This document shows, piece after piece, positions 11,622-19,701 of a stretch of 64,000 bases of DNA. The stretch covers positions 1-64,000 of the forward strand of contig NZ_MQUQ01000001.1 in assembly GCF_001953865.1 (NCBI RefSeq), written 5' to 3'. Made by a program: the position numbers and the translations under genes. Position 1 is the first letter of the stretch. Every line of letters begins with the position of its first letter. The notes under the pieces were generated by a model that ran no database searches, was not told the DNA's origin, and saw only the letters and a program-made list of their open reading frames with translations. Source of the stretch: Amycolatopsis coloradensis (GTDB lineage: Bacteria; Actinomycetota; Actinomycetes; Mycobacteriales; Pseudonocardiaceae).

Positions 11622-11878
11622 AGCCCGAGACCGTCGAATTCCTCACCGCCGGGCTCCAGCCGCTGAGCTGCCGTTCGTGCGGGACCTGTGTGCTGGTCAA
11701 GAAGAACAGCGTGCAGCACACCAGCATCCAGTGGACGACCGACGCGTCCCGGAGCTGCCCGGTGTTCGCGGCGCGGAAGGCGTCCGGCGCGCAGACGGCG
11801 TTGCTCGACACCTGCGGCGATCTCAGCGACAGCATCGACGCCGCTCTGAAGGACGGCCTGCTGGAGGTGCCCGAATGA
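11618..11878 (+). CDS. Small Cys-containing protein between kshA and kshB
   Basis: An 86-residue protein starting at GTG 11618 (GTGTGA overlap with the kshA stop) and ending by an ATGA overlap with kshB. I do not recognise a characterised family. The N-terminal half holds the cluster LSCRSCGTCVLVKK (residues about 17-30), and further Cys occur at ASRSCPVF and LLDTCGDL. The C-terminal third is acidic. The sealed position between oxygenase and reductase suggests a role with KshAB, for example metal or cluster handling or complex assembly; this is inference. Codon use and frame continuity support a real gene. Confidence 0.8.
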   Translation: MKPETVEFLTAGLQPLSCRSCGTCVLVKKNSVQHTSIQWTTDASRSCPVFAARKASGAQTALLDTCGDLSDSIDAALKDGLLEVPE

Positions 11879-12900
11879 GTACTCCCGTCACCGTGACCGT
11901 GGCCGAGGTGATCACCGAGACGGCCGACGCGTCGTCGATCGTGTTCGAGATCCCGGCCGAGCATGTCTCCGTTTTCGCTTACACGCCAGGGCAATTCCTC
12001 ACCGTGCGGGTCCCGAGCGAGCGCACCGGGTCGGTGGCCCGCTGCTACTCGCTCTCCAGCGCGCCGCACGAGAACCGGGTCCAGGTCACCGTCAAACGCA
12101 CCGCGGACGGCTACGGGTCCAACTGGCTCTGCGACAACCTCCAGGCAGGCCAGGAGGTCCAGGTCCTGCCGCCCGCCGGGGTGTTCAGCCCCGCGTCGCT
12201 CGACGAGGACTTCCTGCTGCTCGCGGGCGGCAGCGGGATCACGCCGGTGATGTCGATCCTGAAGTCCGCGCTGGAACACGGCACCGGCAAGGTCGTGCTG
12301 CTCTACGCGAACCGTGACGAGCGATCGGTGATCTTCGCGCGGGAGCTGGCGGACCTCGCCGCCCGATACCAGGACCGGCTGGTCGTCGTGCACTGGCTGG
12401 AAATCCTGCAAGGACGGCCGACGCAGGCGCACCTGCGTGCCCTGGTGGCACCGTACACCGCGCACGAGGCGTTCATCTGCGGCCCCGGCCCGTTCATGGA
12501 CGCGGCGCGTACGGTGCTCAAGGATCTCGGCCTGCCCCGCAAGCGGATCCACCTGGAACGGTTCCTGTCCCTCGGTGGAAATCCGTTCGAGGTGGCGGAA
12601 CCCGTCGTCGTCGAAGAGGCCGAGACCCCTGCGGGAGTCGAAGTCACCCTCGACGGAGAGACGAAGAAGCTCGACTGGCCGCGCCGGACGAAACTGCTGG
12701 ACCTGTTGCTGGAAGAGGGTTTCGACGCGCCGTATTCCTGCCGCGAGGGCCAGTGCAGCGCGTGCGCTTGCCGGATCATTTCCGGTGAGGTGAAGATGCT
12801 GAACAACGAGGTCCTCGACGGCGACGACATCGCCGAAGGCATCGTGCTGGCATGCCAGTCCCTGCCGCTGACCGACGAGGTCACCGTCACCTACGAGTAG
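11875..12900 (+). CDS. kshB: KshB, ferredoxin reductase of 3-ketosteroid 9-alpha-hydroxylase
   Basis: A 341-residue iron-sulfur flavoprotein reductase. Domains in order are an FAD-binding barrel with RCYSLSSAP (about 59-67), an NAD-binding domain with LLAGGSGITPVMS and ICGPGPFMD, and a C-terminal plant-type [2Fe-2S] domain with CREGQCSACACR and a fourth Cys in LACQSLP. It carries electrons from NAD(P)H to KshA. It overlaps the preceding small gene by 4 bp and is followed 11 bp later by the hydratase gene. Confidence 0.95.
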   Translation: MSTPVTVTVAEVITETADASSIVFEIPAEHVSVFAYTPGQFLTVRVPSERTGSVARCYSLSSAPHENRVQVTVKRTADGYGSNWLCDNLQAGQEVQVLPPAGVFSPASLDEDFLLLAGGSGITPVMSILKSALEHGTGKVVLLYANRDERSVIFARELADLAARYQDRLVVVHWLEILQGRPTQAHLRALVAPYTAHEAFICGPGPFMDAARTVLKDLGLPRKRIHLERFLSLGGNPFEVAEPVVVEEAETPAGVEVTLDGETKKLDWPRRTKLLDLLLEEGFDAPYSCREGQCSACACRIISGEVKMLNNEVLDGDDIAEGIVLACQSLPLTDEVTVTYE

Positions 12901-12911
12901 GAGATGCCCCA

Positions 12912-13775
12912 GTGCCCATCGATCCTTCGGTCGCGATCGGCGCCGACCTCGGCGAGGTGAGTTTCGCCTGGACCGCGTCGGACGTGCAGCTCTACCACCT
13001 GGCGCTGGGCGCGGGCGCGGATCCGACGAGCCCGCGGGAACTGCGCTACACCTACGAGGACGGCCTCCAGGTGCTGCCGACGTTCGCCACCGTGGCGGCG
13101 AACCTGCGGGTGTTCGAGCCGCCCGCGGTCTCGTTCCCCGGCGTCGAGGTCGACCTCGGGAAGGTGCTGCACGGCAAGCAGGAGGTGATCGCGCACCGGC
13201 CGATCCCGGCGTCGGGCAAGGCGGTGGCCAGGACACGGATCGTCGACGTCTTCGACAAGGGCAAGGCGGCGGTGATCGTGAACGAGACGGTCGCCACCGA
13301 TTCCGACGGGACTCCCTTGTGGACATTGCGGTCGAGCATCTTCGCCCGTGGTGAAGGGGGTTTCGGCGGCGAGCGCGGACCATCCGATCGCGTCGAACTC
13401 CCGCCGCGGGAGCCGGACGTGATCATCGACACCCCGACGTTGCCGCAACAGGCCCTGCTCTACCGGCTCTGCGGCGACCGCAACCCCCTGCACGCCGATC
13501 CCGCGTTCGCCGCGGCGGCCGGATTCGACAAGCCGATCCTGCACGGCCTGTGCACTTACGGCGTCATCGCGAAGGCCGTCACGGACGAACTGCTCGAAGG
13601 GGACACGGCCCGCGTCGCGTCGTTCTCGGCGAAGTTCGCCGGCGTCGTCTTTCCCGGCGAACCACTGCGGACCCGCGTCTGGCGCGAGCCCGCCGGGCTG
13701 CTGATCACGACCACGGCACCGGATCGGGCCGAGGCCCCGGTGCTTTCCGACACTTTCTTGACCACGACAGACTGA
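12912..13775 (+). CDS. chsH3: MaoC-like steroid 2-enoyl-CoA hydratase (ChsH3-like)
   Basis: A 287-residue double-hotdog enoyl-CoA hydratase. The C-terminal hotdog has the hydratase-2 motif YRLCGDRNPLHADPAFAAAA followed by FDKPILHGLCTYG, with the Asp/His catalytic pair. M. tuberculosis carries the homologous Rv3538 (ChsH3) next to kstD, and the same neighbourhood is seen here. It should hydrate the side-chain enoyl-CoA of cholesterol. The start is GTG 12912 with GGAG 9 nt upstream; it closes the kstD-kshA-kshB operon. The exact substrate is inferred from the homologue. Confidence 0.82.
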   Translation: MPIDPSVAIGADLGEVSFAWTASDVQLYHLALGAGADPTSPRELRYTYEDGLQVLPTFATVAANLRVFEPPAVSFPGVEVDLGKVLHGKQEVIAHRPIPASGKAVARTRIVDVFDKGKAAVIVNETVATDSDGTPLWTLRSSIFARGEGGFGGERGPSDRVELPPREPDVIIDTPTLPQQALLYRLCGDRNPLHADPAFAAAAGFDKPILHGLCTYGVIAKAVTDELLEGDTARVASFSAKFAGVVFPGEPLRTRVWREPAGLLITTTAPDRAEAPVLSDTFLTTTD

Positions 13776-13818
13776 ATCCCCATACCCGCTGGTAAGTGCT
13801 CTGGTTAGACTCGGCGAG

Positions 13819-14577
13819 GTGCGACCCTTGATCAGCGACCCGTATGCCGAACTCGGCCGGGACTACGCGCGATCGAGACGTCCGGATCCCCGGATCGCGG
13901 CCACCGTGACCGCCGCTCTCGGCGACGCCCGCTCGGTGGTCAACGTCGGCGCCGGAGCCGGTTCCTACGAGCCGGAAGATCGCAGTGTGGTCGCGGTCGA
14001 ACCCTCGCGGCGGATGATCGGGCAGCGCCCGGCCGCCGCCGCCCCCGCCGTCCAGGCGTGCGCGGAAGGGCTGCCCTTCCCCGACAGAGCCTTCGACGTC
14101 GGCCTGGCGGTGCTCACCGTGCACCACTGGACGGACGTGACCGCCGGGCTGGCCGAATTGCGGCGGGTGTCCCGTCGCCAGGTGATCGTGACCTGGGATC
14201 AGGAGGTGTTCGCACGGTTCTGGCTGGTGCGGGACTACCTGCCGGAGATCGCCGAACACGAGAGCAGGCTGGCCTGCCTCGACCGGGTCGTCGAGGAGCT
14301 CAGCGCGGCAGGCGAGACACCGTCGGTGACTCCGCTGCCGGTGCCCTCGAACTGCGTCGACGGATTCCTCGGCGCGTATTGGCGCAGGCCGGAGGCCTAC
14401 CTGTCCGAGCGCGTGCGCGCGGGGATGTCCGGTGTCGCGTTGCTGGACCAGAACGTCGTCGCGGCGGCGGTCGGGCGGCTGCGCGCCGACCTCGCCGACG
14501 GGCACTGGCACCGGCGTCATGTCGGCCTGCTCGGCCGGACCGAACTCGACCTGGGGTACCGGCTCGTCACGACGTGA
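13819..14577 (+). CDS. Class I SAM-dependent methyltransferase
   Basis: A 252-residue methyltransferase with a compact Rossmann core: VVNVGAGAGSYEP (motif I, about residues 41-53), an acidic VAVEPS end of strand 2, and GLPFPDRAFDVGLAVLTVHH. It resembles the UbiE/SAM methyltransferase 11 type; the substrate is unknown. A TAGACT -10-like box lies 8 bp before GTG 13819, so the transcript may be leaderless. It stands between the steroid operon and the riboflavin kinase gene without clear connection to either. Confidence 0.8.
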   Translation: MRPLISDPYAELGRDYARSRRPDPRIAATVTAALGDARSVVNVGAGAGSYEPEDRSVVAVEPSRRMIGQRPAAAAPAVQACAEGLPFPDRAFDVGLAVLTVHHWTDVTAGLAELRRVSRRQVIVTWDQEVFARFWLVRDYLPEIAEHESRLACLDRVVEELSAAGETPSVTPLPVPSNCVDGFLGAYWRRPEAYLSERVRAGMSGVALLDQNVVAAAVGRLRADLADGHWHRRHVGLLGRTELDLGYRLVTT

Positions 14578-14677
14578 TTCAGTACACAGTGGACGGCTCT
14601 CGCGGCGTGGACGGCGGTCGACCCCGGGCCAGGGTCGTGGTATTCATGGCTTTCGTGACAGCAGGGACGGGGGCGGC

Positions 14678-15139
14678 ATGACGGCGGAGTTCTTCGTGGT
14701 CCGTGGCCAGGTGGAGAAGGGCGATCAGCGGGGGCGGGAACTGGGGTTCCCGACCGCCAACATCGCGCTGCGCGACCAAGACGGCCAGGTCGGCGACGGA
14801 GTGTGGGCGGGCTGGGCCGAACGCGCCGACGGCACGCGGATCGCGGCGGCGGTCTCGGTCGGCAGGCGGCCGACGTACTACGGCGCGGACGGCTACCGGC
14901 TCGTCGAGGCACATCTGCTCGATTTCGCCGGTGACCTCTACGGCGAGGTGCTGACCGTGTGGCTGGGCCACCACCTGCGCGAGCAGGAGGCGTACCCGTC
15001 GTCGGAAGCGCTGATCGCCGCGCTGAACAAGGACATCGCGAACGCCGCCAAATGGGCCGTGGACCACCCCGCCGAGGATCTGCCGGACGCGGGCGACGCC
15101 GGAGACGGTGTGGTCCGGCGGGTCTCCCAGCTCTCCTGA
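14678..15139 (+). CDS. Stand-alone riboflavin kinase-domain protein
   Basis: A 153-residue protein equal to the C-terminal flavokinase half of bifunctional RibF. It shows GRELGFPTANIAL, where the PTAN segment binds ATP/Mg, then SVGRRPTYYG and EAHLLDF with the catalytic Glu region. The FAD synthetase (nucleotidyltransferase) half is absent. It could phosphorylate riboflavin or a related flavin. A full ribF is expected elsewhere in the genome, so the protein may be accessory. A role in supplying FMN to HsaAB is possible but unsupported beyond proximity. Confidence 0.78.
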   Translation: MTAEFFVVRGQVEKGDQRGRELGFPTANIALRDQDGQVGDGVWAGWAERADGTRIAAAVSVGRRPTYYGADGYRLVEAHLLDFAGDLYGEVLTVWLGHHLREQEAYPSSEALIAALNKDIANAAKWAVDHPAEDLPDAGDAGDGVVRRVSQLS

Positions 15140-15152
15140 GCGGCTGGGGTCT

Positions 15153-15211
15153 CGTGTCGCGAAAGCCACTTTCGCGACGTCTGCTGTCCCGAAAGTGGCT
15201 TTCGCGACACG
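15153..15211. repeat. Nested palindrome with 26-bp arms
   Basis: Arms at 15153-15178 and 15186-15211 are inverted copies with one mismatch, separated by 7 nt. Each arm is itself palindromic around CCA or TGG (GTCGCGAAAG/CTTTCGCGAC), so the DNA can form one long or two short hairpins. It begins 14 bp after the riboflavin kinase stop codon and may act as its terminator. Confidence 0.8.
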
Positions 15212-15278
15212 CCTCCTCGGCCTGACTCACCTCGTCGCCAGCCCGCGTAACCCGGGATCGGCGTCCTGGTCGCTTGAA

Positions 15279-15333
15279 GTACAGGAAGGCCCCCTTCCTT
15301 GCGCCTAGCACAAGGAAAACGGCCTTCACACAC
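15279..15333. repeat. Degenerate inverted repeat of the same layout
   Basis: An AGGAAGG..CCTTCCT left arm (15279-15304) faces a decayed inverted copy (15308-15333) with about 18 of 26 positions paired. The centre is ctag. It lies between the riboflavin kinase gene and the convergent DUF5134 gene. The remaining sequence in the 15140-15410 gap shows no gene. Confidence 0.45.
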
Positions 15334-15410
15334 CCTCCCTTGCGGCTGGTGGGACAGGCGGGGCTACCGAGGAGTGTTCCGAGCCATGCACCGCGTTCGG
15401 TCGCGAGTTC

Positions 15411-15980
15411 TCAGAGGGCCGCGCCCAGCAGCATGTAGCCCATCCCCAGTCCCATGAGCACCCGGCACACCCACCGCGACACCTGACCGGAATCGCCGGT
15501 GCCGCGCGCCGCCAGTATCCCGGCGCGCACCGCGTCCACCGCGAAATACGCCGCCACCACACCGAAAACCAGCGACAACCACAGCGTCGAGGCGGCATCG
15601 TGGCCGGACATCACCAGCCACGGCCCGTGGGTGACGTCGCTGTGCGGCATGAACGTCACCATGAACAGCATCGCCGCGGCGGAGACGGCGTGGTGCCCGC
15701 ACGCGGCGTGCCCGGTCCGCCGTTCCTTCCACCACGAGACCGCGAACCAGCCCGCGGTCAGCGCCAGCACCGCCTGCCAGCCCGCCGCGGGGATCGGGCC
15801 GCCCACCGGGGACAGCATCGCGACCATGGCGACGACGAGCAGCAGTTCGGCCAGATCACCGTTGCGGGCCGCCGCGCCCAGCCGCCCGTAGTCCAACCGG
15901 ACGAGTCTCCGCACGCAGGGCAGGACCAGCGCGGCGAACGCCGCGGTCAGGGTCCACGCGACGACGATTGGTCCAGACAT
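15411..15980 (-). CDS. DUF5134 multi-pass membrane protein
   Basis: A 189-residue membrane protein with about six hydrophobic helices. It has a His-rich block ACGHHAVSAAAMLFMVTFMPH near residue 92-112 and a PHSDVTHG loop, the pattern of the actinobacterial DUF5134 family. His/Met content suggests metal (perhaps copper) handling, but this is a guess. ATG 15980 has GGAGG 4 nt upstream, better than the ATG at 16007. It lies convergent to the riboflavin kinase gene; the ltp2 end is 73 bp upstream. Confidence 0.75.
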   Translation of the reverse strand: MSGPIVVAWTLTAAFAALVLPCVRRLVRLDYGRLGAAARNGDLAELLLVVAMVAMLSPVGGPIPAAGWQAVLALTAGWFAVSWWKERRTGHAACGHHAVSAAAMLFMVTFMPHSDVTHGPWLVMSGHDAASTLWLSLVFGVVAAYFAVDAVRAGILAARGTGDSGQVSRWVCRVLMGLGMGYMLLGAAL

Positions 15981-16052
15981 GGCACCTCCAGCCGGTATTC
16001 CTCCCACCGTCGCAGGTGCCGCTCTAGTACACCATCGGGCAATGAGGTGATG

Positions 16053-17222
16053 TCAGCCCGCGGTCAGGACCAGCCCGCTCGTAGGTACGCCCGTACCGGC
16101 GGTCACGAGCACGCGTGTGGCCCCGTCGACCTGGTTGACGGCGTCGCCCCGCACCTGCCGGACCCCTTCGGCGATCCCGTTCATCCCGTGGAGGTAGGCC
16201 TCCCCCAGCTGTCCGCCGTGCGGGTTGAGCGGCAGCTTCCCGTCGAGTTCCAGGGTCCCGCCGCCGATGAAGTCCTTGGCCTCCCCCTTGCCGCAGAAGC
16301 CGAGTTCTTCCAGCTGCATCAGGACATAAGGGGTGAAGTGGTCGTACAGCACGGCGAGATCCATATCGCCAGGCCTGAGACCGGACTGCTCCCACAGCTG
16401 CCGTCCGACGACACCCATCTCGGGCAACGCCGGGAGGTCGTCGCGGTAGTAGCTGGTCATCACGTACTGGTCCGGACCACTGCCCTGCGCGGCCGCCGCG
16501 ATCACGGCGGGCCGGCGCGGCAGGTCGCGCGCCCGCTCGATGCCGGTGACCACGAGCGCCACCCCGCCGTCACTCTCTTGACAGCAGTCGAGCAGGTGCA
16601 GCGGTTCGGCGACCCAGCGGGACGCCTGGTGGTCTTCGAGTGTGATCGGCTTGCCGTGGAACCAGGCCTTCGGATTCGTCGCCGCGCGAGCGCGGTCGAT
16701 GACGGCGATCCTGCCGAAGTCCTCACTGGTCGCGCCGTACTCGTGCATGTAGCGCCGGGCGAGCATGGCGACGGTCGCGGCGGGCGTCGCGATCCCCATC
16801 GGGTAGTGGAACGCGTTGTCGACACCGGACGAGTTCACCTGCCCCGCCGCGGCAGGCGAGACCTGGCCGAACCGCGTCCCCGACCGTTCGTTGAAGGCCC
16901 GGTACGCGACGACGACGTCCGCGACTCCGGTCGCGACGGCCATCGCGGCCTGCTGCACGGTCGCGGCCGCCGCCCCGCCGCCGTAGTGGATCCGGCTGAA
17001 GAACTTGAGTTCGGGGATGCCGAGTTCCCGCGCGACAGCGATCTCGCTGTTGCCGTCCATGGTGAACGAGACCAGACCATCCACATCGGACGGCTTGAGC
17101 CCCGCGTCGGCCAAAGCCGCCGAAACCGCTTCGGCCGCCAACCGCAGCTCGCTGCGCCCGGAATCCTTGGAGAACTCCGTCGCGCCGATACCGGCGATCG
17201 CGGCCCGCCCGGACAGGGTCAT
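16053..17222 (-). CDS. ltp2: Ltp2, thiolase-like retro-aldolase of sterol side-chain degradation
   Basis: A 389-residue thiolase-fold protein of the lipid-transfer-protein/SCP-x type, equivalent to M. tuberculosis Rv3540c. Segments include GIGATEFSKDSGRSELRLA, GVDNAFHYPMG, YDHFTPYVLMQLEELGF and NPHGGQLGEAYLHG. The family lacks true thiolase chemistry; with the DUF35 domain of ChsH2 it performs the retro-aldol cleavage that removes the last three side-chain carbons as propionyl-CoA. ATG 17222 has GGGAGG 6 nt upstream, preferred over GTG 17225. It is the last gene of the chsE1-chsE2-chsH2-chsH1-ltp2 operon. Confidence 0.93.
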   Translation of the reverse strand: MTLSGRAAIAGIGATEFSKDSGRSELRLAAEAVSAALADAGLKPSDVDGLVSFTMDGNSEIAVARELGIPELKFFSRIHYGGGAAAATVQQAAMAVATGVADVVVAYRAFNERSGTRFGQVSPAAAGQVNSSGVDNAFHYPMGIATPAATVAMLARRYMHEYGATSEDFGRIAVIDRARAATNPKAWFHGKPITLEDHQASRWVAEPLHLLDCCQESDGGVALVVTGIERARDLPRRPAVIAAAAQGSGPDQYVMTSYYRDDLPALPEMGVVGRQLWEQSGLRPGDMDLAVLYDHFTPYVLMQLEELGFCGKGEAKDFIGGGTLELDGKLPLNPHGGQLGEAYLHGMNGIAEGVRQVRGDAVNQVDGATRVLVTAGTGVPTSGLVLTAG

Positions 17223-17617
17223 CACTCACCTCCCAGCGTGAGTTCCACGGTCCCGGTGACGTGTTCGCCGAGACTGTCCACACCGGACACCGCGATCACC
17301 ACGTCGTCACCGTCCCGTTCCGTGACCCGGCCGGTGAAGGTCAGGGTGTCGTAGGCGTAACAGGGCACGCCGAGCCGGATCTTGATCGACCGCACGAGCG
17401 CCTCCGGCCCCGCCCACTCGGTCACGAACCGCTGCACCAGGCCGGTGTCGGTGAGGATGTTGAGGAAGATGTCCTTCGACCCGCGCCGAACGGCGGCGTC
17501 CCGGTCGTGGTGGACATCCTGGAAATCCCGGGTCGCCACGGCCGTGCTCACCACGAACGTCGGGGTGACCTCGATGGCCAGCGGCGGCAGCTCGGTGCCG
17601 ACCGAAAAGTCCTTCAT
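17222..17617 (-). CDS. chsH1: ChsH1, MaoC-like hydratase subunit
   Basis: A 131-residue single-hotdog protein with the hydratase motif RDFQDVHHDRDAAVRRGSKD near residue 35-54, equivalent to Rv3541c. It forms a heteromeric hydratase with the MaoC part of ChsH2, adding water to the Delta17(20) enoyl-CoA made by ChsE1-E2. ATG 17617 overlaps the chsH2 stop (ATGA); an upstream in-frame start at 17632 would reach into chsH2. The stop shares a base with ltp2. Confidence 0.92.
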   Translation of the reverse strand: MKDFSVGTELPPLAIEVTPTFVVSTAVATRDFQDVHHDRDAAVRRGSKDIFLNILTDTGLVQRFVTEWAGPEALVRSIKIRLGVPCYAYDTLTFTGRVTERDGDDVVIAVSGVDSLGEHVTGTVELTLGGE

Positions 17618-18528
17618 CGCGCGACCCGCCAAGCGGGCAACGTCAGTTCCTCGTCGACCTTCACGAACGCGGCCTCCACCGAAAGTCCGATGTGGACTGC
17701 TCCGGGGTCGGCGTCGAGCAGTTCGCCCATCACCCGGACACCTTCCGCCAGTTCGACGAGTGCCACCACGAACGGCAGGTCCTTGCCCGGAACCTTCGGA
17801 TGGTGGTGCACCACGTAGCTGTAGACCGTGCCGCGCCCGGACGCGACGACGTAGTCCGGCTTCGCGTCGAGGTCGCCGTCCGGCGGCATCGGGCCGGGTG
17901 GATGCCGCAGCGTCTCACCCCACCGCTGGATCCGCAGTTCCCCTTCGCGCAGGCCAGCCCAGAAGAACTCGGTGTCCTTGCTGATCACCGGCCGCAGCAC
18001 CGGAGCGGCCGCCTTGGCCGGTCCGGCGCCCGGCGGGCGGAACTTCAGCACCCGGAACACCATGTCCGCGACGGCCTCGTCGCCGACGTACCAAGTGGTC
18101 TTCGTCGTCACGAACCAGCCTTCGCCGAGCGCGGTGCGTTTCGGCCCGACGACGCTCTCGAGTTTCGCGGTCGCCGAGAGGTGTTCGCCGTGCCGCAGGT
18201 AGCGATGGTAATTCTGCTCGGAGTTGGTGGCGACGACCGAGGTGAACCCGGCCTCGTCGAGCACCTCCATCATCGCGCCGAGCGGATCGTCCGACGCGCG
18301 AGTCCAGTGCGGCCCGCCCATCATCCACACCTGCGCCATCGCGGGCGGCGCGACCAGTCCCTTGTGGACACTTCTCGTGGCGAACTCTTCGTCGACGTAG
18401 GCGGGATTGCGGTCCCCGATGGCCTCGACCCAGTTGTTCACCATCGCCTGGTTGACCGCGTCACGGGCGGCCCTCGGCGCGGATTCCCCTTGTGCGGCGA
18501 TGTGGGCGGCCGCTTCCTGGATACTCAT
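17614..18528 (-). CDS. chsH2: ChsH2, MaoC-like hydratase fused to a DUF35 OB-fold domain
   Basis: A 304-residue fusion equivalent to Rv3542c. Residues about 25-165 form a MaoC hotdog (NWVEAIGDRNPAYVDEEFA). Residues about 185-300 are DUF35: FFWAGLREGELRIQRW, RHPPGPM, then the OB-fold GTVYSYVVHHHP and FVVALVELAEGVR. The DUF35 part is the partner of Ltp2. The Cys pairs that usually form the zinc ribbon at the start of DUF35 are absent (QRWGETLRHPPGPMPPDGD). ATG 18528 overlaps the chsE2 stop. Confidence 0.92.
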   Translation of the reverse strand: MSIQEAAAHIAAQGESAPRAARDAVNQAMVNNWVEAIGDRNPAYVDEEFATRSVHKGLVAPPAMAQVWMMGGPHWTRASDDPLGAMMEVLDEAGFTSVVATNSEQNYHRYLRHGEHLSATAKLESVVGPKRTALGEGWFVTTKTTWYVGDEAVADMVFRVLKFRPPGAGPAKAAAPVLRPVISKDTEFFWAGLREGELRIQRWGETLRHPPGPMPPDGDLDAKPDYVVASGRGTVYSYVVHHHPKVPGKDLPFVVALVELAEGVRVMGELLDADPGAVHIGLSVEAAFVKVDEELTLPAWRVAR

Positions 18529-19697
18529 CGCGGCACCCTCGGCAAGCCGAGACCCGCGGTGGCGATCAGTTCACGCTGGATCTCGTTGACACCACCGCCG
18601 AAGGTCAGCACCAGGTTGCGTTTGGCCACCACGTCCAGCCACCGGGCCAGTTCCGCGGTTTCGGTGTCGGCCTGATCGCCGTGTCGTGCCACGAGTTCCT
18701 CCAGTCTCCTGGCCAGCCGCTGGATGCGTTCGGAACCGAAGACCTTGGTGGCGGAGGCGTCGGCCACCGCCACCGGCCCGGTCGCCGACGACGCCGCGAC
18801 CTGCCAGTTCAGCAGTTCGTTGACCCGGGCGGTCGCGAGCGCTTCGGCGAGCACGTCGCGCACGTCGGGCAGGTGGAGCAAGGGGGTTCCGTCGGGGGTC
18901 TTCCTGGAGGCCGCCCAGTCGCGGACGCGGTCGTGAAGCCCGCCGATGCGCCCGGCCGGGCCGAGCATGACGCGTTCGTGGTTGAGCTGGGTGGTGATCA
19001 GCCGCCAGCCCTCGTTCTCCTTGCCCACCAGCATGTCCGCCGGAACCCGGACGTCCGAGTAGTAGGTGGCGTTCACGTGGTGCGCGCCGTCGCAGGTGAT
19101 GATCGGCGTCCACGAATAGCCCGGATCGCGGGTGTCCATGATGAGGATCGAGATCCCGCTGTGTTTCCGTGCGTCCGGCGCGGTCCGCACGGCGAGCCAG
19201 AGGTAGTCGGCGTCGTGCCCGCCGGTGGTGAAGGTCTTCTGGCCGTTGACGACGTATTCGTCGCCCTCACGCACGGCCGTCGTCCGCAGCGACGCGAGGT
19301 CGGTGCCCGCGTCCGGCTCGGTGTACCCGATGGCGAAATGCACCTCGCCCGCGAGGATTTTGGGCAGGAACAAGGCTTTCTGCGCCTCGGTGCCGAAAGC
19401 CTGCAAGGTCGGCCCGACGGTCTGCAACGTCACCGACGGTAGCTGGACGTCGGCGCGGGCGGCCTCGTCGACGAAGAGGTGCTGCTCGATCTCGCCGAAA
19501 CCCCGGCCGCCGTACTGTTCCGGCCAGCCGACGCCGAGCCAGCCGTCGCGGCCCATCCGCCGCACGATCTCGCGGTACACCGGCCCGTGCCGCTCGCGCA
19601 GCATCGCGCGCCGCTCCTCGGCACTCACCAGTCCGGCGAAGTACTTTCGCAGTTCCGAGCGCAGTTGCCGTTGCGCCGCGGTCAGTTCGATCAGCAT
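18525..19697 (-). CDS. chsE2: ChsE2 (FadE29), steroid acyl-CoA dehydrogenase subunit
   Basis: A 390-residue acyl-CoA dehydrogenase. Conserved segments are GWLGVGWPEQYGGRGFG, AIGYTEPDAGTDLASLRT (FAD/substrate loop), NGQKTFTTGG and the C-terminal GGGVNEIQRELIA. With ChsE1 it forms a heterotetramer that dehydrogenates the 3-carbon side chain (2'-propanoyl-CoA) of cholesterol. ATG 19697 lies 4 bp after the chsE1 stop, and the long upstream in-frame extension overlaps chsE1 and is unlikely to be translated. Confidence 0.92.
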   Translation of the reverse strand: MLIELTAAQRQLRSELRKYFAGLVSAEERRAMLRERHGPVYREIVRRMGRDGWLGVGWPEQYGGRGFGEIEQHLFVDEAARADVQLPSVTLQTVGPTLQAFGTEAQKALFLPKILAGEVHFAIGYTEPDAGTDLASLRTTAVREGDEYVVNGQKTFTTGGHDADYLWLAVRTAPDARKHSGISILIMDTRDPGYSWTPIITCDGAHHVNATYYSDVRVPADMLVGKENEGWRLITTQLNHERVMLGPAGRIGGLHDRVRDWAASRKTPDGTPLLHLPDVRDVLAEALATARVNELLNWQVAASSATGPVAVADASATKVFGSERIQRLARRLEELVARHGDQADTETAELARWLDVVAKRNLVLTFGGGVNEIQRELIATAGLGLPRVPR

Positions 19698-19701
19698 CGG
19701 T

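Noticed and set aside
11500..13383. 627-codon minus-strand frame opposite kshB and chsH3
   Set aside because: The plus strand holds recognised genes with all motifs; this frame has none.
13776..13818. Separate promoter with operator for the methyltransferase
   Set aside because: A -10-like TAGACT is present, but no palindrome or known site could be supported in the 43-bp gap.
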